A DNA stretch of 53,431 nucleotides from Apilactobacillus nanyangensis (lineage in GTDB: Bacteria; Bacillota; Bacilli; Lactobacillales; Lactobacillaceae), in contig NZ_BOLX01000013.1 of assembly GCF_016861915.1 (NCBI RefSeq), forward strand, positions 1 through 53,431, read 5' to 3'. Of the stretch, positions 7,983 through 18,170 are shown piece by piece. The translations under genes were made by a program, and so were the position numbers. Positions within the stretch are counted from its first letter, which is position 1. Each line of letters begins with the position of its first letter. The notes under the pieces were generated by a model. That model was not told the origin of the DNA. It was given only the letters and a program-made list of their open reading frames with translations, and did not search any database.

Positions 7983-9350
7983 TTAATCCTCCTTGAAGAA
8001 TTGGTTGTAGATGCTGACAACAGCCTCATCTGTGTATTCTTGGTCGATTCCAATCATAATCGCAATCTTGGAAGCACCTTGGTTAATCATGTTAATTGGA
8101 ATTTTCTTTTCTGCTAATGGCTTGATGATTTGACTAATTGAACCAACTGATACGGCCATGTTTTCACCAACAACCATAATTAATGAATAGTTGTGAATCC
8201 ATTCAATCTTATCGGGATGAATGGTTTCAGAGATTTCCTTACACATTGCATTGATAGTGTCATCTGAAGCTTGGTTTCTATCAAAGATGATAGTCAAATC
8301 ATCGATACCTGATGGCATGTGTTCATATGAAATTCCGTACTTTTTGAAAATTGAAAGAATGGTTAAAGTACCGCCAATTTGTTTGTTCAATAGGTATGAG
8401 TGAAGGTATAAAGCTGAGAAACGATTGTCGGCTGAAATCCCGGTGATGACGTGTGAGTGCTTTACTTCATCTTCAGGAACAATTAGCGTTCCTTTATCTT
8501 CTGGTCGGTTGGTGTTTTTAACGTTGATTGTTACGTGACCCTTGATGGCGGGGATGATTGCTTCATCGTTAAAGACTGAGAAACCAGCGTAGGCTAATTC
8601 ACGCATTTCACGATAACTCATCTTAGTAATTGGATATGGGTTATCTACAAGGTGCGGGTTAATCGCATAGATAGAACTAACATCGGTAAAGTTTTCGTAT
8701 ACATCAATATGTAAGCCGGTAGCAACAATTGAACCAGTGATGTCTGAACCACCACGAGCAAATGTAGCGATGTTTCCTTCCTTGGTGTAACCGAAGAATC
8801 CGGGGAAAACTAATTTTTCATCGTCTGAATATGCAAAGTTTTCTAAATTGGTATAGGTCTCATCAAGAAGGTTAGCAGCGTTTGGGTTAATGTCGTCTAA
8901 AACAATTCCAGCTTCCTTCGGATCGACGAAACGAGCCTTCATTCCACGACTATTTAATACGGCTGCCATTAACTTGGCATTCATTCTTTCACCGTTGGCC
9001 TTGAATGCGGCCATTAGGTATTCATCGTTTTTGTAATCGTTCTTTGCTAGGTTGGTGAATGTGTCCTTAATTCCGGCAAATTCACCTTCATCAACGTCGT
9101 ATGCGTTCGCGATTTCAGCGTAACGACTAATGATTTCATCTAGAGTAGCTTGATAATCCTCTTTGTTGATTACTTGGGTTGCGTATTGAATTAATAGATC
9201 TGTGATTTTGACATCATCATCAAAGCGTTTACCAGGAGCGGAAACGACAACGACTTTACGTTGCTCATCTTCTGAAATGATGTTTATAACTTTAGCGTAT
9301 TGTTCGCTATTGGCTAGTGAACTTCCACCAAATTTTACTAACTTGGACAT
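7983..9350 (-). CDS. lysC: Aspartate kinase
   Basis: 455 residues from ATG at 9350 (a TTG three codons earlier is possible; no strong SD decides). It phosphorylates aspartate, the first committed step to DAP/lysine, threonine and methionine. KFGGSSLAN at the N-terminus is the kinase signature; FARGGSDITGS lies mid-protein; two C-terminal ACT domains (about 300-455, including MVVGENM and INMINQGAS) predict feedback by an amino acid. Its length fits the group of single-polypeptide kinases of lactic bacteria. It forms an operon with dapF and is divergent from the lysine-riboswitch operon. Confidence 0.95.
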   Translation of the reverse strand: MSKLVKFGGSSLANSEQYAKVINIISEDEQRKVVVVSAPGKRFDDDVKITDLLIQYATQVINKEDYQATLDEIISRYAEIANAYDVDEGEFAGIKDTFTNLAKNDYKNDEYLMAAFKANGERMNAKLMAAVLNSRGMKARFVDPKEAGIVLDDINPNAANLLDETYTNLENFAYSDDEKLVFPGFFGYTKEGNIATFARGGSDITGSIVATGLHIDVYENFTDVSSIYAINPHLVDNPYPITKMSYREMRELAYAGFSVFNDEAIIPAIKGHVTINVKNTNRPEDKGTLIVPEDEVKHSHVITGISADNRFSALYLHSYLLNKQIGGTLTILSIFKKYGISYEHMPSGIDDLTIIFDRNQASDDTINAMCKEISETIHPDKIEWIHNYSLIMVVGENMAVSVGSISQIIKPLAEKKIPINMINQGASKIAIMIGIDQEYTDEAVVSIYNQFFKED

Positions 9351-9385
9351 GTAAATCAACTCGCAATCTTAAATTATTGATTTGT

Positions 9386-9413
9386 ATTTTAACATTAAAA
9401 AATAATTAGACAA
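9386..9413 (-). promoter_or_regulatory. Candidate sigma-A promoter of lysC-dapF
   Basis: On the minus strand TTGTCT (9408-9413) and TAAAAT (9386-9391) are 16 bp apart, about 40 bp upstream of the lysC start. No riboswitch is visible on this side. Confidence 0.45.
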
Positions 9414-9496
9414 GTTATCATTTTTGGAATTTTAACGCAATTTAAGTCGCTCATATGGAAGTAAAAAAACATAAAAAAATAATTTCAAAAAATCTC

Positions 9497-9525
9497 TTGA
9501 CGTAATTCAACTATTAGAATATAGT
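9497..9525 (+). promoter_or_regulatory. Sigma-A promoter of the lysA-dap operon
   Basis: TTGACG (9497-9502) and TATAGT (9520-9525) with a 17-bp spacer. The predicted transcript starts just before the lysine riboswitch. Confidence 0.7.
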
Positions 9526-9532
9526 TAAACGT

Positions 9533-9730
9533 AATCGAAGAGGTCGCAAGCGAGATTAGTAGATAAAGTCAGTCACTGCAATGACTATGAGCTTTATTGA
9601 AAGGTGAACTTGCCGAAGTTAATGATTTTTTGCAGAGATCATTTTCTGGGACGTGTGTGAAGAATGCACGGACTGTCACAAGAAAATATGTCTTGTGGAG
9701 CGCTTTCGACAATTGAATCCTAAAAATTAG
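9533..9730 (+). promoter_or_regulatory. Lysine riboswitch (L-box) aptamer
   Basis: The conserved core elements are in order: AGAGGTCGC, AGTAGA, AAGGTGAACTTGCCGAAG, CTGGG, GGACTGTCAC and GTGGAGCGCTTTCGAC. These match the five-way-junction lysine aptamer of Firmicutes. It sits between the promoter and a long terminator hairpin, so lysine binding should favour termination and reduce expression of lysA and the following dap genes. A region of 510 bp separates lysC and lysA and is occupied by this element and the two promoters. Confidence 0.95.
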
Positions 9731-9752
9731 AAATTGATTAATAAAAATTTTA

Positions 9753-9801
9753 AAGGTTCTTTTGGATAGTGTGCCCACTCATCCAAAAGAACCTTTTTTG
9801 T
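9753..9801 (+). terminator. Lysine riboswitch expression-platform terminator
   Basis: A 15-bp stem (9753-9767 with 9781-9795) with a 13-nt loop is followed by T-run. It forms the OFF state of the riboswitch, about 60 bp before lysA. Confidence 0.9.
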
Positions 9802-9860
9802 TTTCAATTTGTCGAGTTTAAAACGACCTAAAGATCATTCGATTAGAAAGGCTGTTTATT

Positions 9861-11177
9861 ATGACAAATCAAATTACAGATAATGATATTAATGCAGATG
9901 GACATTTGCAGATAGATGGTTGCGATGCAGTTGAGCTTGCTCATCAATTTGGAACTCCATTGATGGTTTACAACGTTTCAGCTATCCGCGATCAATTCCA
10001 TCAGTTCAATAAGATTTTTGAACAAAACGATATTGATTACGAAATTTCATACGCCAGCAAGGCATTCGCCAATACAGCAATGTATCAATTGGTGAACCAA
10101 GAGGGCGGACATATCGATGTTGTTTCCGGAGGTGAAATTGCAGTTGCTTTGCATGCCGGTTTCCCAGCAGCAAAGATGAGTTTCCACGGTAACAACAAAT
10201 CTTTAGAAGAATTAAGACTTGCGATTCAAAATCACGTCGGTGTCATCATGGTTGATAACTTCCATGAAATTGAACTAATCAGCCAAGTCGTTGAAGAGTT
10301 GAATGAAACCACCAACGTCATCATGAGAATTACTCCAGGAATTACAGCTCATACTCATGAATTTATCCAAACCGGTCAGGTTGATAGCAAGTTTGGTTTT
10401 GATCTTGCATCTGGCCAAGTTGAAGAAGGGTTTGAACTACTACATAAGAACCCACGAGTTCACGTATTAGGTTTCCATGCTCACATCGGTTCACAAATTT
10501 CATCACCAGATGGTTTCAACGCATTGGCCGTTAAGATGATGCAACTAGCTAACAAGTTCAACACAGAATACGACTTCAATACCAAAGTCTTGGACTTGGG
10601 TGGCGGATTTGGAATTCAATATGTTTCAACCGACGGTTACCTAGCTCCTGAAAAGTTTGTTGAAAGTATCATCAACACTATTAAGGAACAAGCCAGTCAA
10701 TACAACCTACAAATTCCAGCTATCTGGATTGAACCAGGTCGAAGCATCGTCGGTTCAGCCGGTTTAACCCTTTACACCGTTGGATCACAAAAGAGAGTCG
10801 ACGGCATCAAGCCATACGTCGCAGTCGACGGTGGAATGGGCGATAACATCAGACCAATGTTATACGACGCTGAATACGAAGTTGTTTCAGCAAACAACCC
10901 ACGCGCACAACCCGTTGAAGAGGTTCGCTTAGTTGGTAAGTACTGTGAATCAGGAGACGTTTTAATTAAGAATGCATCCGTGCCAAGTCTAAACGCTGGT
11001 GACGTTGTCGCCGTCTTAGACACCGGAGCTTACGGATACTCAATGGCTTCCAACTATAACTTGAACCTAAAGCCAGCAATTGTCTTTGTTGAAAAGAGCA
11101 AGGCTCAATTAGTAACAAAGCGTCAATCATTTGAAAACTTATATGAACTAGATAATAACTTAGAATTAGGAGATTAA
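9861..11177 (+). CDS. lysA: Diaminopimelate decarboxylase
   Basis: 438 residues; fold-type III PLP decarboxylase that converts meso-DAP to L-lysine, the last step. The PLP lysine is in YASKAFAN (about residue 62). HAHIGSQI, the glycine-rich LDLGGGFGI phosphate site, EPGRSIVG and the CESGDV active-site cysteine motif follow in the usual order. It is the first gene after the lysine riboswitch; five further dap genes follow with spacings of -1 to 11 bp. Placing the final enzyme first in the operon is unusual but found in other lactic bacteria. Confidence 0.96.
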   Translation: MTNQITDNDINADGHLQIDGCDAVELAHQFGTPLMVYNVSAIRDQFHQFNKIFEQNDIDYEISYASKAFANTAMYQLVNQEGGHIDVVSGGEIAVALHAGFPAAKMSFHGNNKSLEELRLAIQNHVGVIMVDNFHEIELISQVVEELNETTNVIMRITPGITAHTHEFIQTGQVDSKFGFDLASGQVEEGFELLHKNPRVHVLGFHAHIGSQISSPDGFNALAVKMMQLANKFNTEYDFNTKVLDLGGGFGIQYVSTDGYLAPEKFVESIINTIKEQASQYNLQIPAIWIEPGRSIVGSAGLTLYTVGSQKRVDGIKPYVAVDGGMGDNIRPMLYDAEYEVVSANNPRAQPVEEVRLVGKYCESGDVLIKNASVPSLNAGDVVAVLDTGAYGYSMASNYNLNLKPAIVFVEKSKAQLVTKRQSFENLYELDNNLELGD

Positions 11178-11182
11178 TTATT

Positions 11183-11887
11183 ATGGCAGAACTAAACGCA
11201 CAAGAAATAATTAGCTACATTCAAAATGCAGAAAAGAAGACACCAGTTAAGGCATATATTAATGGAAGAATTGCACAAATTGATTTTCCACAATCAGTAA
11301 AGGTATTCGGCAATGATCAAAGCGCTACCGTTTTCGGTGACTGGAAAGACATCGAACCAATCTTGAAGTCAGATTTAGTGACTGAATACGAATTGGAAAA
11401 CGATGCTAGAAACTCAGCTGTACCATTATTAGACATCCAAAACGTTAACGCTCGTATCGAGCCGGGTGCTACTATCAGAGACCAGGTTAAGATTGGAGAC
11501 CGTGCCGTTATCATGATGGGTGCCGTTATCAACATTGGTTGTGAAATCGGTGAAGACACCATGATCGATATGGGAGTCGTCATGGGTGGCCGTGCCATCG
11601 TTGGGAAGCACAGCCACATTGGTGCCGGTGCAGTCCTAGCTGGTGTAATCGAACCAGCTTCAGCTACTCCAGTTCGCATCGACGACAACGTATTAATCGG
11701 TGCTAACGCCGTTGTAATCGAAGGAGTTCACGTTGGTGAAGGTGCCGTTGTTGCAGCCGGATCAATTGTTTTACATGACGTTGAACCAAACACATTAGTT
11801 GCCGGAAACCCAGCACGAAAAATTAAAGATATTGACGATCAAACCAAGGGAAAGACTCAATTAGAAGACGCACTAAGAAAGTTGTGA
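11183..11887 (+). CDS. dapH: 2,3,4,5-tetrahydropyridine-2,6-dicarboxylate N-acetyltransferase
   Basis: 234 residues; starts [16 protein letters not shown], typical of DapH. It acetylates tetrahydrodipicolinate, so this organism uses the acetylase variant of the DAP pathway. After an alpha/beta N-terminal part (1-80) a left-handed parallel beta-helix of hexapeptide repeats runs from about 90 to 210 (for example [34 protein letters not shown]). The ATG has AGGAG and lies 5 bp after lysA. Confidence 0.95.
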   Translation: MAELNAQEIISYIQNAEKKTPVKAYINGRIAQIDFPQSVKVFGNDQSATVFGDWKDIEPILKSDLVTEYELENDARNSAVPLLDIQNVNARIEPGATIRDQVKIGDRAVIMMGAVINIGCEIGEDTMIDMGVVMGGRAIVGKHSHIGAGAVLAGVIEPASATPVRIDDNVLIGANAVVIEGVHVGEGAVVAAGSIVLHDVEPNTLVAGNPARKIKDIDDQTKGKTQLEDALRKL

Positions 11888-11891
11888 TGAT

Positions 11892-13037
11892 ATGACCTTA
11901 GATTTAATTGCGGTGAGACGCCACTTGCATCAGATTCCAGAATTGGCGATGCACGAAAGTCAAACCCATCAATACCTATTAGAATTAATTAACGAACTTG
12001 CCACAGATAATATGGAATTTTTTACTCCCGAACAATTACCAACTGCAATTTTGGTAAAGGTTCACGGTAGCAACCCAAGTAAAACTATTGGTTACCGTTG
12101 TGATATGGATGCCCTACCAGTTAGTGAAAAAACTGGATTAGAGTTTTCGTCAAAGCACGATGATGTGATGCATGCATGTGGACATGATATTCACATGACG
12201 GTTGCAATCGGATTGTTGGAACACTTTGCTCAACACCAACCAGTAGACGACTTGATTTTCTTCTTCCAACCAGCTGAAGAAAGTGAAGGTGGTGCCAAGG
12301 TAGCAGTCGACAGTAACCTATTTTCAGGTGACTGGCATGTCGATGAATTCTATGGACTACACGACACCCCAGAACTACCAGCTGGAACCATCGGCTGTTG
12401 TTATCCAACTTTGTTTGCGGGAACTAGTGAAGTCGACATTACCCTAATTGGTAAGAGCGGCCACGCTGCTTATCCACACCAAGCAAACGACATGGTGGTG
12501 GCTTCAGCAATGTTAATTACCCAATTACAAACCATCGTTTCTAGAAACGTTGATCCAATCCAAGGAGCAGTATTAACCTTTGGCCAAATCAACGGTGGAA
12601 CAATCAGAAACGTAATTGCCGGCAGGGTAGATATTAAAGGAACCATTCGTGGTTTGAACCAAGAAATGATTCAAACTGTTAAGACCAGAATTATTGAAAT
12701 ATGTAAGGGAATTGAAGCTGGATTCAACTGCCAAGTTAAGGTTGATATCAACCAAGGTGGTTACTACCCAGTTAACAATAACCAAGAGTTGACCGACCGT
12801 TTTATGAACTTTATGCAAGCAAATCCAGATGTGGATTTAACAGTCACAATGCCAGCAATGACCGGAGAAGACTTCGGTTACATTCTTCATCACTTTGATG
12901 GAACCATGTTTTGGCTAGGTGTTGGTAACACATCAGCACTTCACACCGATACCTTCAATCCTGATGAAAGCTGCATTGAAAAGGGAATTAACGCAATTAG
13001 TTCATTTTTAGAATTCGAAATGAGAGAAGACGATTAA
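11892..13037 (+). CDS. ykuR: N-acetyldiaminopimelate deacetylase (M20D)
   Basis: 381 residues, M20D amidohydrolase. It removes the acetyl group from N-acetyl-LL-DAP. Metal-binding motifs seen are [17 protein letters not shown] and [10 protein letters not shown], with GHAAYPH in the lid domain and GEDFG near the C-terminus. Without context it could be called a general N-acyl amino acid hydrolase, but its place between dapH and dapA decides the assignment (family equivalent of B. subtilis YkuR). It is 4 bp after dapH and 1 bp before dapA. Confidence 0.92.
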   Translation: MTLDLIAVRRHLHQIPELAMHESQTHQYLLELINELATDNMEFFTPEQLPTAILVKVHGSNPSKTIGYRCDMDALPVSEKTGLEFSSKHDDVMHACGHDIHMTVAIGLLEHFAQHQPVDDLIFFFQPAEESEGGAKVAVDSNLFSGDWHVDEFYGLHDTPELPAGTIGCCYPTLFAGTSEVDITLIGKSGHAAYPHQANDMVVASAMLITQLQTIVSRNVDPIQGAVLTFGQINGGTIRNVIAGRVDIKGTIRGLNQEMIQTVKTRIIEICKGIEAGFNCQVKVDINQGGYYPVNNNQELTDRFMNFMQANPDVDLTVTMPAMTGEDFGYILHHFDGTMFWLGVGNTSALHTDTFNPDESCIEKGINAISSFLEFEMREDD

Positions 13038-13038
13038 A

Positions 13039-13953
13039 ATGACACAAAATATTGATATTATGACCGCCATCATCACACCGTTTGATGACAATGGCAACAT
13101 TGATTACGCTGCATTAGAAAGAGTCACTCAACACTGTCTAGAAAATGGCAGTCGTGGATTCGTGATTGGTGGAACCACAGGGGAAACACCAACACTAAGT
13201 ACAGAAGAAAAGATTGAACTATACACTCGTTTCGGCACCTTGGTTGGCGATAGAGCATACGTCATCGCCGGAACCGGTAGTAACAATACAGAAGCGACCA
13301 TCGAGTTTAATAACCATGTGCAAACTATCGATGGTATTGATGCCTTGTTAGTAGTGGTACCTTACTACAACAAGCCCGACCAACGTTCAATGATTGCACA
13401 CTTCACAGCAGTGGCGGATCAAGCAACACTACCAATTTACATCTACAACATTCCAGGTAGAACTGGAGTAACTATGGCTAATGACACTGTGGTTGAACTA
13501 TCACACCATCAAAACATCATTGGTGTAAAGCAATGTACATCAATGGATGACCTAGAGTACTTGGTCGACCATACCGAAGATGGTTTTCACGTCTACAGTG
13601 GTGAAGATGCTCAATCACTATTCGCCAAGTCCATCGGCGCTGACGGAATCATCTCAGTAGCTTCTCACATCTATGGCGCTCAAATGCGTGAAATGTATGA
13701 AGCACTAGAAAACGGTGACTACCGTCATGCTGGTGAACTACAAAGATGGTTAACCCCACGTATGAATGCATTATTCATGTACCCATCACCATCACCAGTT
13801 AAGGCCGTGTTAAACGCACAAGGCTTTGCGGTTGGGGGATGCCGTCTACCAATCTTGCCATTGGATGACGAAGAACGCAGAAATTTAGCGCGTCACTTGG
13901 AACTATCAGAAGACGCATTACTACATGACTTAGGTTTGGAGATGAGAAAATAA
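13039..13953 (+). CDS. dapA: 4-hydroxy-tetrahydrodipicolinate synthase
   Basis: 304 residues, a TIM-barrel class I aldolase that condenses pyruvate with aspartate semialdehyde. [10 protein letters not shown] carries the Thr-Thr pair. YYNKPDQ and YNIPGRTG surround the active site, and the Schiff-base lysine is in GVKQC (about residue 161). Its start follows the deacetylase stop by 1 bp and its stop overlaps the dapB start (TAATG), pointing to translational coupling. Confidence 0.96.
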   Translation: MTQNIDIMTAIITPFDDNGNIDYAALERVTQHCLENGSRGFVIGGTTGETPTLSTEEKIELYTRFGTLVGDRAYVIAGTGSNNTEATIEFNNHVQTIDGIDALLVVVPYYNKPDQRSMIAHFTAVADQATLPIYIYNIPGRTGVTMANDTVVELSHHQNIIGVKQCTSMDDLEYLVDHTEDGFHVYSGEDAQSLFAKSIGADGIISVASHIYGAQMREMYEALENGDYRHAGELQRWLTPRMNALFMYPSPSPVKAVLNAQGFAVGGCRLPILPLDDEERRNLARHLELSEDALLHDLGLEMRK

Positions 13954-14711
13954 TGAATATTTTTCTAGCAGGAGCAACCGGATCAATGGGCCAAAAGGTG
14001 GTCCACTTACTAGCGGATAAACCAGGATATGACATCACAGGGATTCTAACCAGTAAAACTGATGTGAACCCAAGTGATTACAACCTATCTGCAGACGTTA
14101 GGGTCTTTAACAGTTTAGATTCGATTGAAGGCTACTACGATGTCTGGATTGATTTCACTCAACCAAATGTCGTCTTTGATAACGTCAAATACGCAATTGA
14201 ACACCACATCTCACCAATCGTTGGGACCAGTGGATTATCAGAAGACCAAAAACAAGAACTAATCAATCTAGCAAATGGTGAAAACGTTAACGGACTAATC
14301 GCCGCTAACTTCGGTTTATCAGCAGTATTATTAATGAAATTTGCTCAACAAGCTGCTAAGTACTTCTCAGACGTAGAAGTAATCGAAATGCATCATGAAG
14401 ACAAGACTGACTCACCATCAGGAACTGCCATTCACACAGTCGACATGATGAGTGAAACCAAACAAGGTGAAAACATCAACCAAGAAGATGAACCAGCAAG
14501 AGGGATGTACTACAAAGGTGTTCCTGTTCATGCAGTTCGCCTTCCAGGTTACGTGGCCCACGAACAAGTATTATTCGGAGGCCCTGGTGAAGCATTAACC
14601 ATTCGACAAGATTCATTTGATCGTGAATCATTCATGCAAGGAGTTTGGGTAGCATTAGAAAAACTTCCTGAACTACATGGATTAGTCGACGGTCTAGAAA
14701 ATATTTTGTAG
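13953..14711 (+). CDS. dapB: 4-hydroxy-tetrahydrodipicolinate reductase
   Basis: 252 residues. N-terminal Rossmann motif GATGSMGQ binds NAD(P)H. The catalytic block EMHHEDKTDSPSGTA (about 144-158) and FGGPGE are typical of DapB. It reduces the DapA product to tetrahydrodipicolinate, the DapH substrate. The ATG overlaps the dapA stop by one base, and patA follows after 11 bp. Confidence 0.96.
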   Translation: MNIFLAGATGSMGQKVVHLLADKPGYDITGILTSKTDVNPSDYNLSADVRVFNSLDSIEGYYDVWIDFTQPNVVFDNVKYAIEHHISPIVGTSGLSEDQKQELINLANGENVNGLIAANFGLSAVLLMKFAQQAAKYFSDVEVIEMHHEDKTDSPSGTAIHTVDMMSETKQGENINQEDEPARGMYYKGVPVHAVRLPGYVAHEQVLFGGPGEALTIRQDSFDRESFMQGVWVALEKLPELHGLVDGLENIL

Positions 14712-14722
14712 GAAGTGATTGT

Positions 14723-15904
14723 ATGCCAAGAACCAATTCACAGCTTTTGAGAACTTATAACCACCGTTTAAACGGAATCGCACCATCTGGAATTCGTCAT
14801 TTCGACGACACGATTTCAAAAAACTCTGATCTAATCAAATTAACTTTAGGGGAACCAGATTTAGATACCCCTGAACATATCAAGCAAGCTGCGATTCAAG
14901 GAATCAACGACAACGATTCACATTACTCAGCTCAAGCTGGGAAGGTCGAATTAAGACAAGCAATTACCAATTACTTATCTACCCGCTGGAACATTGAGTA
15001 TGAGGCTGAAGAGGTCGTGGTGACCAACGGTGCGACTCAATCAATTTATTCAGCATTACAAGCAATTGTGAACCCAGGCGATGAGGTCATCATTCCAACC
15101 CCAATCTTTTCATTGTACGAACCAATCATCGAAATCTTGGGTGGTCACGTGGTAGATGTTGGTACCAGCCAAACTGGTTTTAAATTGACACCAGCGTTGC
15201 TAGAAGATGCCATAAAACAACATCCAGGCATCGTTGCATTAGTAATTAACGACCCTAACAATCCAACCGGTGTGTCTTACACCGCAGACGAAGTTAAACA
15301 GTTAGGACAAGTTATCGCAAAATCACCAATCTGGGTACTTTCAGATGAAATCTACGGTGAATTAACCTTTGATCACGACCATTACTCATTGGCACGCGAA
15401 ATTCCAGACCAAGTGCTATACATCAATGGTTTATCAAAATCACATGCGATGACAGGATGGCGTTTTGGATACATATGTGGTCCAAGTGAAATTATGCAAC
15501 GAATCAAAATGATTAACGCATACATGGTGACTTGTGTCGCTGATAACGTCCAAGATGCCGCGCTAGAAGCAATGACAAATGGTCAAGAAGACGCCTATGA
15601 AGCCAAGGCGATTTATCAAAAACGTCGTGACTTAGTATCAGCTAGGTTAGATGAAATGGGTGTTCAATACGTGATGCCAACATCCACATTCTATTGTTTC
15701 ATCAAAATTGATGATAGTTACGGTCAAAATGACTATCAATTTGGTTTAGACCTAGCCGAAAAGGTTGGCCTAGGGGTAATCCCTGGCCGCATGTTTGGTA
15801 AGAGTGGGGAAGGTTACATCAGAATTTCCTTCGCCGCTAGTGAAGCAAAACTAACAGCTGGTCTCAATCGACTAAATAAATTTATTCAATTATTAGGAAA
15901 ATGA
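14723..15904 (+). CDS. patA: PLP aminotransferase, probable N-acetyl-LL-2,6-diaminopimelate aminotransferase
   Basis: 393 residues, class I/II aminotransferase. PLP lysine in INGLSKSHAMTGWRFGY (about residue 238), with NDPNNPTG and LSDEIYGEL before it. As last gene of the dap operon it most likely does the aminotransferase step between DapH and the deacetylase, as B. subtilis PatA does. It is clearly related to the aminotransferase at 1809 (shared SNQLLRTYNHRLNGIAPSGIR-like start and SKSHAMTG), suggesting duplication and division between aspartate and acetyl-DAP (inference). Confidence 0.88.
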   Translation: MPRTNSQLLRTYNHRLNGIAPSGIRHFDDTISKNSDLIKLTLGEPDLDTPEHIKQAAIQGINDNDSHYSAQAGKVELRQAITNYLSTRWNIEYEAEEVVVTNGATQSIYSALQAIVNPGDEVIIPTPIFSLYEPIIEILGGHVVDVGTSQTGFKLTPALLEDAIKQHPGIVALVINDPNNPTGVSYTADEVKQLGQVIAKSPIWVLSDEIYGELTFDHDHYSLAREIPDQVLYINGLSKSHAMTGWRFGYICGPSEIMQRIKMINAYMVTCVADNVQDAALEAMTNGQEDAYEAKAIYQKRRDLVSARLDEMGVQYVMPTSTFYCFIKIDDSYGQNDYQFGLDLAEKVGLGVIPGRMFGKSGEGYIRISFAASEAKLTAGLNRLNKFIQLLGK

Positions 15905-15905
15905 A

Positions 15906-15933
15906 TTGACAAATCTGAAAAATAAAGTATATT
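15906..15933 (+). promoter_or_regulatory. Sigma-A promoter of asd
   Basis: TTGACA (15906-15911), 16-bp spacer, TATATT (15928-15933), directly after the patA stop. It would let asd be expressed when the lysine riboswitch shuts the upstream genes, which makes sense because semialdehyde is also needed for threonine and methionine. Confidence 0.6.
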
Positions 15934-16002
15934 AATAATAAAGTGTATGCATATAAAAGACAGATGTCTATTTAAAATAGATAAAAAGTGAGGTTTGAAA
16001 AA

Positions 16003-17079
16003 ATGAGAGAGTATAACGTAGCAATTTTAGGAGCAACAGGTGCAGTAGGTATGAGAATGGTCAGACAACTAGAGGACTCCACCGTCCCAGTTAAGAATTT
16101 GAAGTTACTTGCTTCAAGTCGTTCAGCTGGAACTAAGATTGAATTCAAGGGTGAAGAAATCGAAGTTGAAGAAACTACTCCAGATTCATTTGAAGGAATC
16201 GACATTGTGCTTGCTTCAGCTGGTGGCTCTACTTCAAAGAAGTTCCTACCAGAAGCTGTAAAGCGCGGTGCCGTATGTATCGATAACACCAGTGCATACC
16301 GTATGGACCCAGACGTACCATTAGTTGTTCCAGAAGTAAACGTTGATCAATTAGCTAACCATCGCGGAATTATCGCCAACCCTAACTGTTCAACCATTCA
16401 AATGGTGGTTGCCTTACAACCTGTCTTTGAAAAGTTTGGTTTAAACCAAATCGTTGTATCCACTTACCAAGCCGCTTCAGGTGCTGGACAATCAGCATTA
16501 AATGAATTTTACGGCCAAGCTCAAGACTACCTAGATGGTAAGGAAATGAGCGCAGATATTTTACCTACTAAGGGTGATAAGAAGCACTATCCTTTAGCAT
16601 TTAACCTATTACCACAAATTGACGTCTTTGAAGAAGATGGCTCTACTCATGAAGAATGGAAGATGGTTCATGAAACCAAGAAGATTATGTTAAACGACAT
16701 GGACGCTACTGACATCAAGGTCAATGCTACCTGTGTTCGTGTTCCAGTTGCCATTTCTCACGGTGAATCAGTATACTTCGAAGTAGAAGACAAGTCAGCT
16801 ACTAAGGAAGATATTCAACGCGTTATCGATCAATTCGATGGTGCAGTTTTACAAGACGACCCAGATCATCAAGTATATCCACAACCAATTACCGCAGAAG
16901 GCAAGCGTTCAACTTTCGTTGGTCGCATTCGTGCAGACCAAGAAAATCCTGGATGCTTTAACATGTGGGTGGTAGCGGATAACTTGTTAAAGGGTGCCGC
17001 TTGGAACACTGTTCAAAACGCCGAAGAATTAGTAAAGCGTGATTTAGTGCGTGTCCCCGAAAACTACTACCATGGTTAA
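16003..17079 (+). CDS. asd: Aspartate-semialdehyde dehydrogenase
   Basis: 358 residues from ATG at 16003, preceded by GTGAGG; a GTG at 15988 in the same frame overlaps that ribosome site and is rejected. It reduces aspartyl phosphate to aspartate semialdehyde with NADPH. GATGAVG near residue 10 is the nucleotide loop, the catalytic cysteine is in NPNCSTIQ (about 130), and HGESVYFE carries the active-site histidine. It has its own promoter and ends at a strong terminator, closing the lysine region. Confidence 0.96.
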   Translation: MREYNVAILGATGAVGMRMVRQLEDSTVPVKNLKLLASSRSAGTKIEFKGEEIEVEETTPDSFEGIDIVLASAGGSTSKKFLPEAVKRGAVCIDNTSAYRMDPDVPLVVPEVNVDQLANHRGIIANPNCSTIQMVVALQPVFEKFGLNQIVVSTYQAASGAGQSALNEFYGQAQDYLDGKEMSADILPTKGDKKHYPLAFNLLPQIDVFEEDGSTHEEWKMVHETKKIMLNDMDATDIKVNATCVRVPVAISHGESVYFEVEDKSATKEDIQRVIDQFDGAVLQDDPDHQVYPQPITAEGKRSTFVGRIRADQENPGCFNMWVVADNLLKGAAWNTVQNAEELVKRDLVRVPENYYHG

Positions 17080-17090
17080 AGGGTAAATAA

Positions 17091-17126
17091 AAAGAGCCAC
17101 ATTCAATCGAATGTGGCTCTTTTTTA
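17091..17126. terminator. Bidirectional terminator between asd and perR
   Basis: AAAGAGCCACATTC-AATC-GAATGTGGCTCTTT followed by T-run; shared by convergent genes. Confidence 0.85.
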
Positions 17127-17129
17127 TTG

Positions 17130-17591
17130 TTATTGATTATCTTTTTTAGCTAATTCTTCTCTACAATTCTTGCAAAGGCCAAAGACCTCAATATGAATCT
17201 TGTTGGTTTGGAAACCAGCTTGATTCATCGCTTCCTTGGCTAATTCTTGTTTTAATTGCTTATAGTTAGGGAAGTCGATATCTTCGATTTCACCGCAATT
17301 ATCACAAATAGCGTGGAAGTGAGGAGATCCAAAGAAATCATATCTAATTCCACCATCTTCAGCAGGTAGTGCAATGATAATATCTAACTTTTCAAATAAT
17401 TGTAACGTGTTGTAAATGGTTGCAATACTTAGGTTAGAAAATTCTTGCTTCAAAGCTTCGTAGATAGTGTCTACAGAAGGATGATTATCATGATTAATTA
17501 AATACTTTAAGATAATCTGTCTTTGAGGTGTGATTCTTACATTATTGTTACGTAAGGTTTCTAAGGCCTTTTCATACATTTCGTTAGACAA
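17130..17591 (-). CDS. perR: Fur-family regulator, PerR-like
   Basis: 153 residues. An N-terminal winged helix (about 15-85, with RITPQRQIILKYL and ATIYNTLQLFE) is followed by the dimer/metal domain. YDFFGSPHFHAICDNCGEIEDI supplies the metal-site Asp, two His and Asp in the PerR arrangement. The zinc site is CDNC plus CKNC. PerR senses peroxide by iron-catalysed histidine oxidation; the Asp (rather than Glu) in EIED favours PerR over Fur. Translation starts at TTG 17591, 9 bases after AAAGGAGG; the ATG four codons later is too far. PerR-box-like sequences occur in the VIT promoter at 1514-1545. Confidence 0.85.
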   Translation of the reverse strand: MSNEMYEKALETLRNNNVRITPQRQIILKYLINHDNHPSVDTIYEALKQEFSNLSIATIYNTLQLFEKLDIIIALPAEDGGIRYDFFGSPHFHAICDNCGEIEDIDFPNYKQLKQELAKEAMNQAGFQTNKIHIEVFGLCKNCREELAKKDNQ

Positions 17592-17675
17592 ACACTCTAC
17601 CTCCTTTGATTATTACTTTATAACTATTCTATCCTAATAATAAGATTAAAAAGGCTAGAAAGCAAATAAAATCAA

Positions 17676-18095
17676 CTATAAAGCGTCAATTGCAGTCTTA
17701 ATTTCATCATTTAATGGTGAAATATTGAATTGAGATGCCTTATCTGGCCAGTATTGATGTTTGAATTGAACGATTCGTCTAATCAATTCCAATTCGACAT
17801 CGGTAGAAATGTTTAAAACATTCACGTAGACAATTGGAGAATCGCTTTGTAGGTTTGAGATACCAGCGACACCAACGAAATGTTTAGTTTCCTTATCCAT
17901 GACACCCCATAGTAAGCCCTTTTGACTCATGATGTCGTTCATGATGGCATTGATGAAGTTGGAAGTGCTCATGATGTCTGTTTTTTCATCTTGTTGCTTT
18001 TGAAAATCGATTACTGATTGAAGCTTAAATTCTGTTAACCAATCCATGTAAAAGTGTTCAGTGATGATTGGTCTTAATCCTTCAAAACTACGCAT
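17676..18095 (-). CDS. Small GNAT-like protein
   Basis: 139 residues, soluble. RPIITEHFYMDWLTEF near the start and LLWGVMDKETKHFVGVAGISNL (about 67-88) resemble the N-terminal helices and strands of RimJ/RimL-type GNAT acetyltransferases. The acetyl-CoA pyrophosphate loop (Q/RxxGxG/A) is not visible, so the protein may be a degenerate or non-catalytic member. AAGGAG precedes the ATG. It is monocistronic and no partner can be inferred. Confidence 0.5.
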   Translation of the reverse strand: MRSFEGLRPIITEHFYMDWLTEFKLQSVIDFQKQQDEKTDIMSTSNFINAIMNDIMSQKGLLWGVMDKETKHFVGVAGISNLQSDSPIVYVNVLNISTDVELELIRRIVQFKHQYWPDKASQFNISPLNDEIKTAIDAL

Positions 18096-18170
18096 AATAA
18101 GTCTCCTTAAATTTACTAGACTTTATTATAGTAGAGAAAAACTAAATTTGAAAGAAATCAGCCGCTCAAA

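Noticed and set aside
9569-9778. Minus-strand ORF inside the lysine riboswitch region
   Set aside because: It is antisense to conserved riboswitch sequence, has no ribosome site and no family resemblance.
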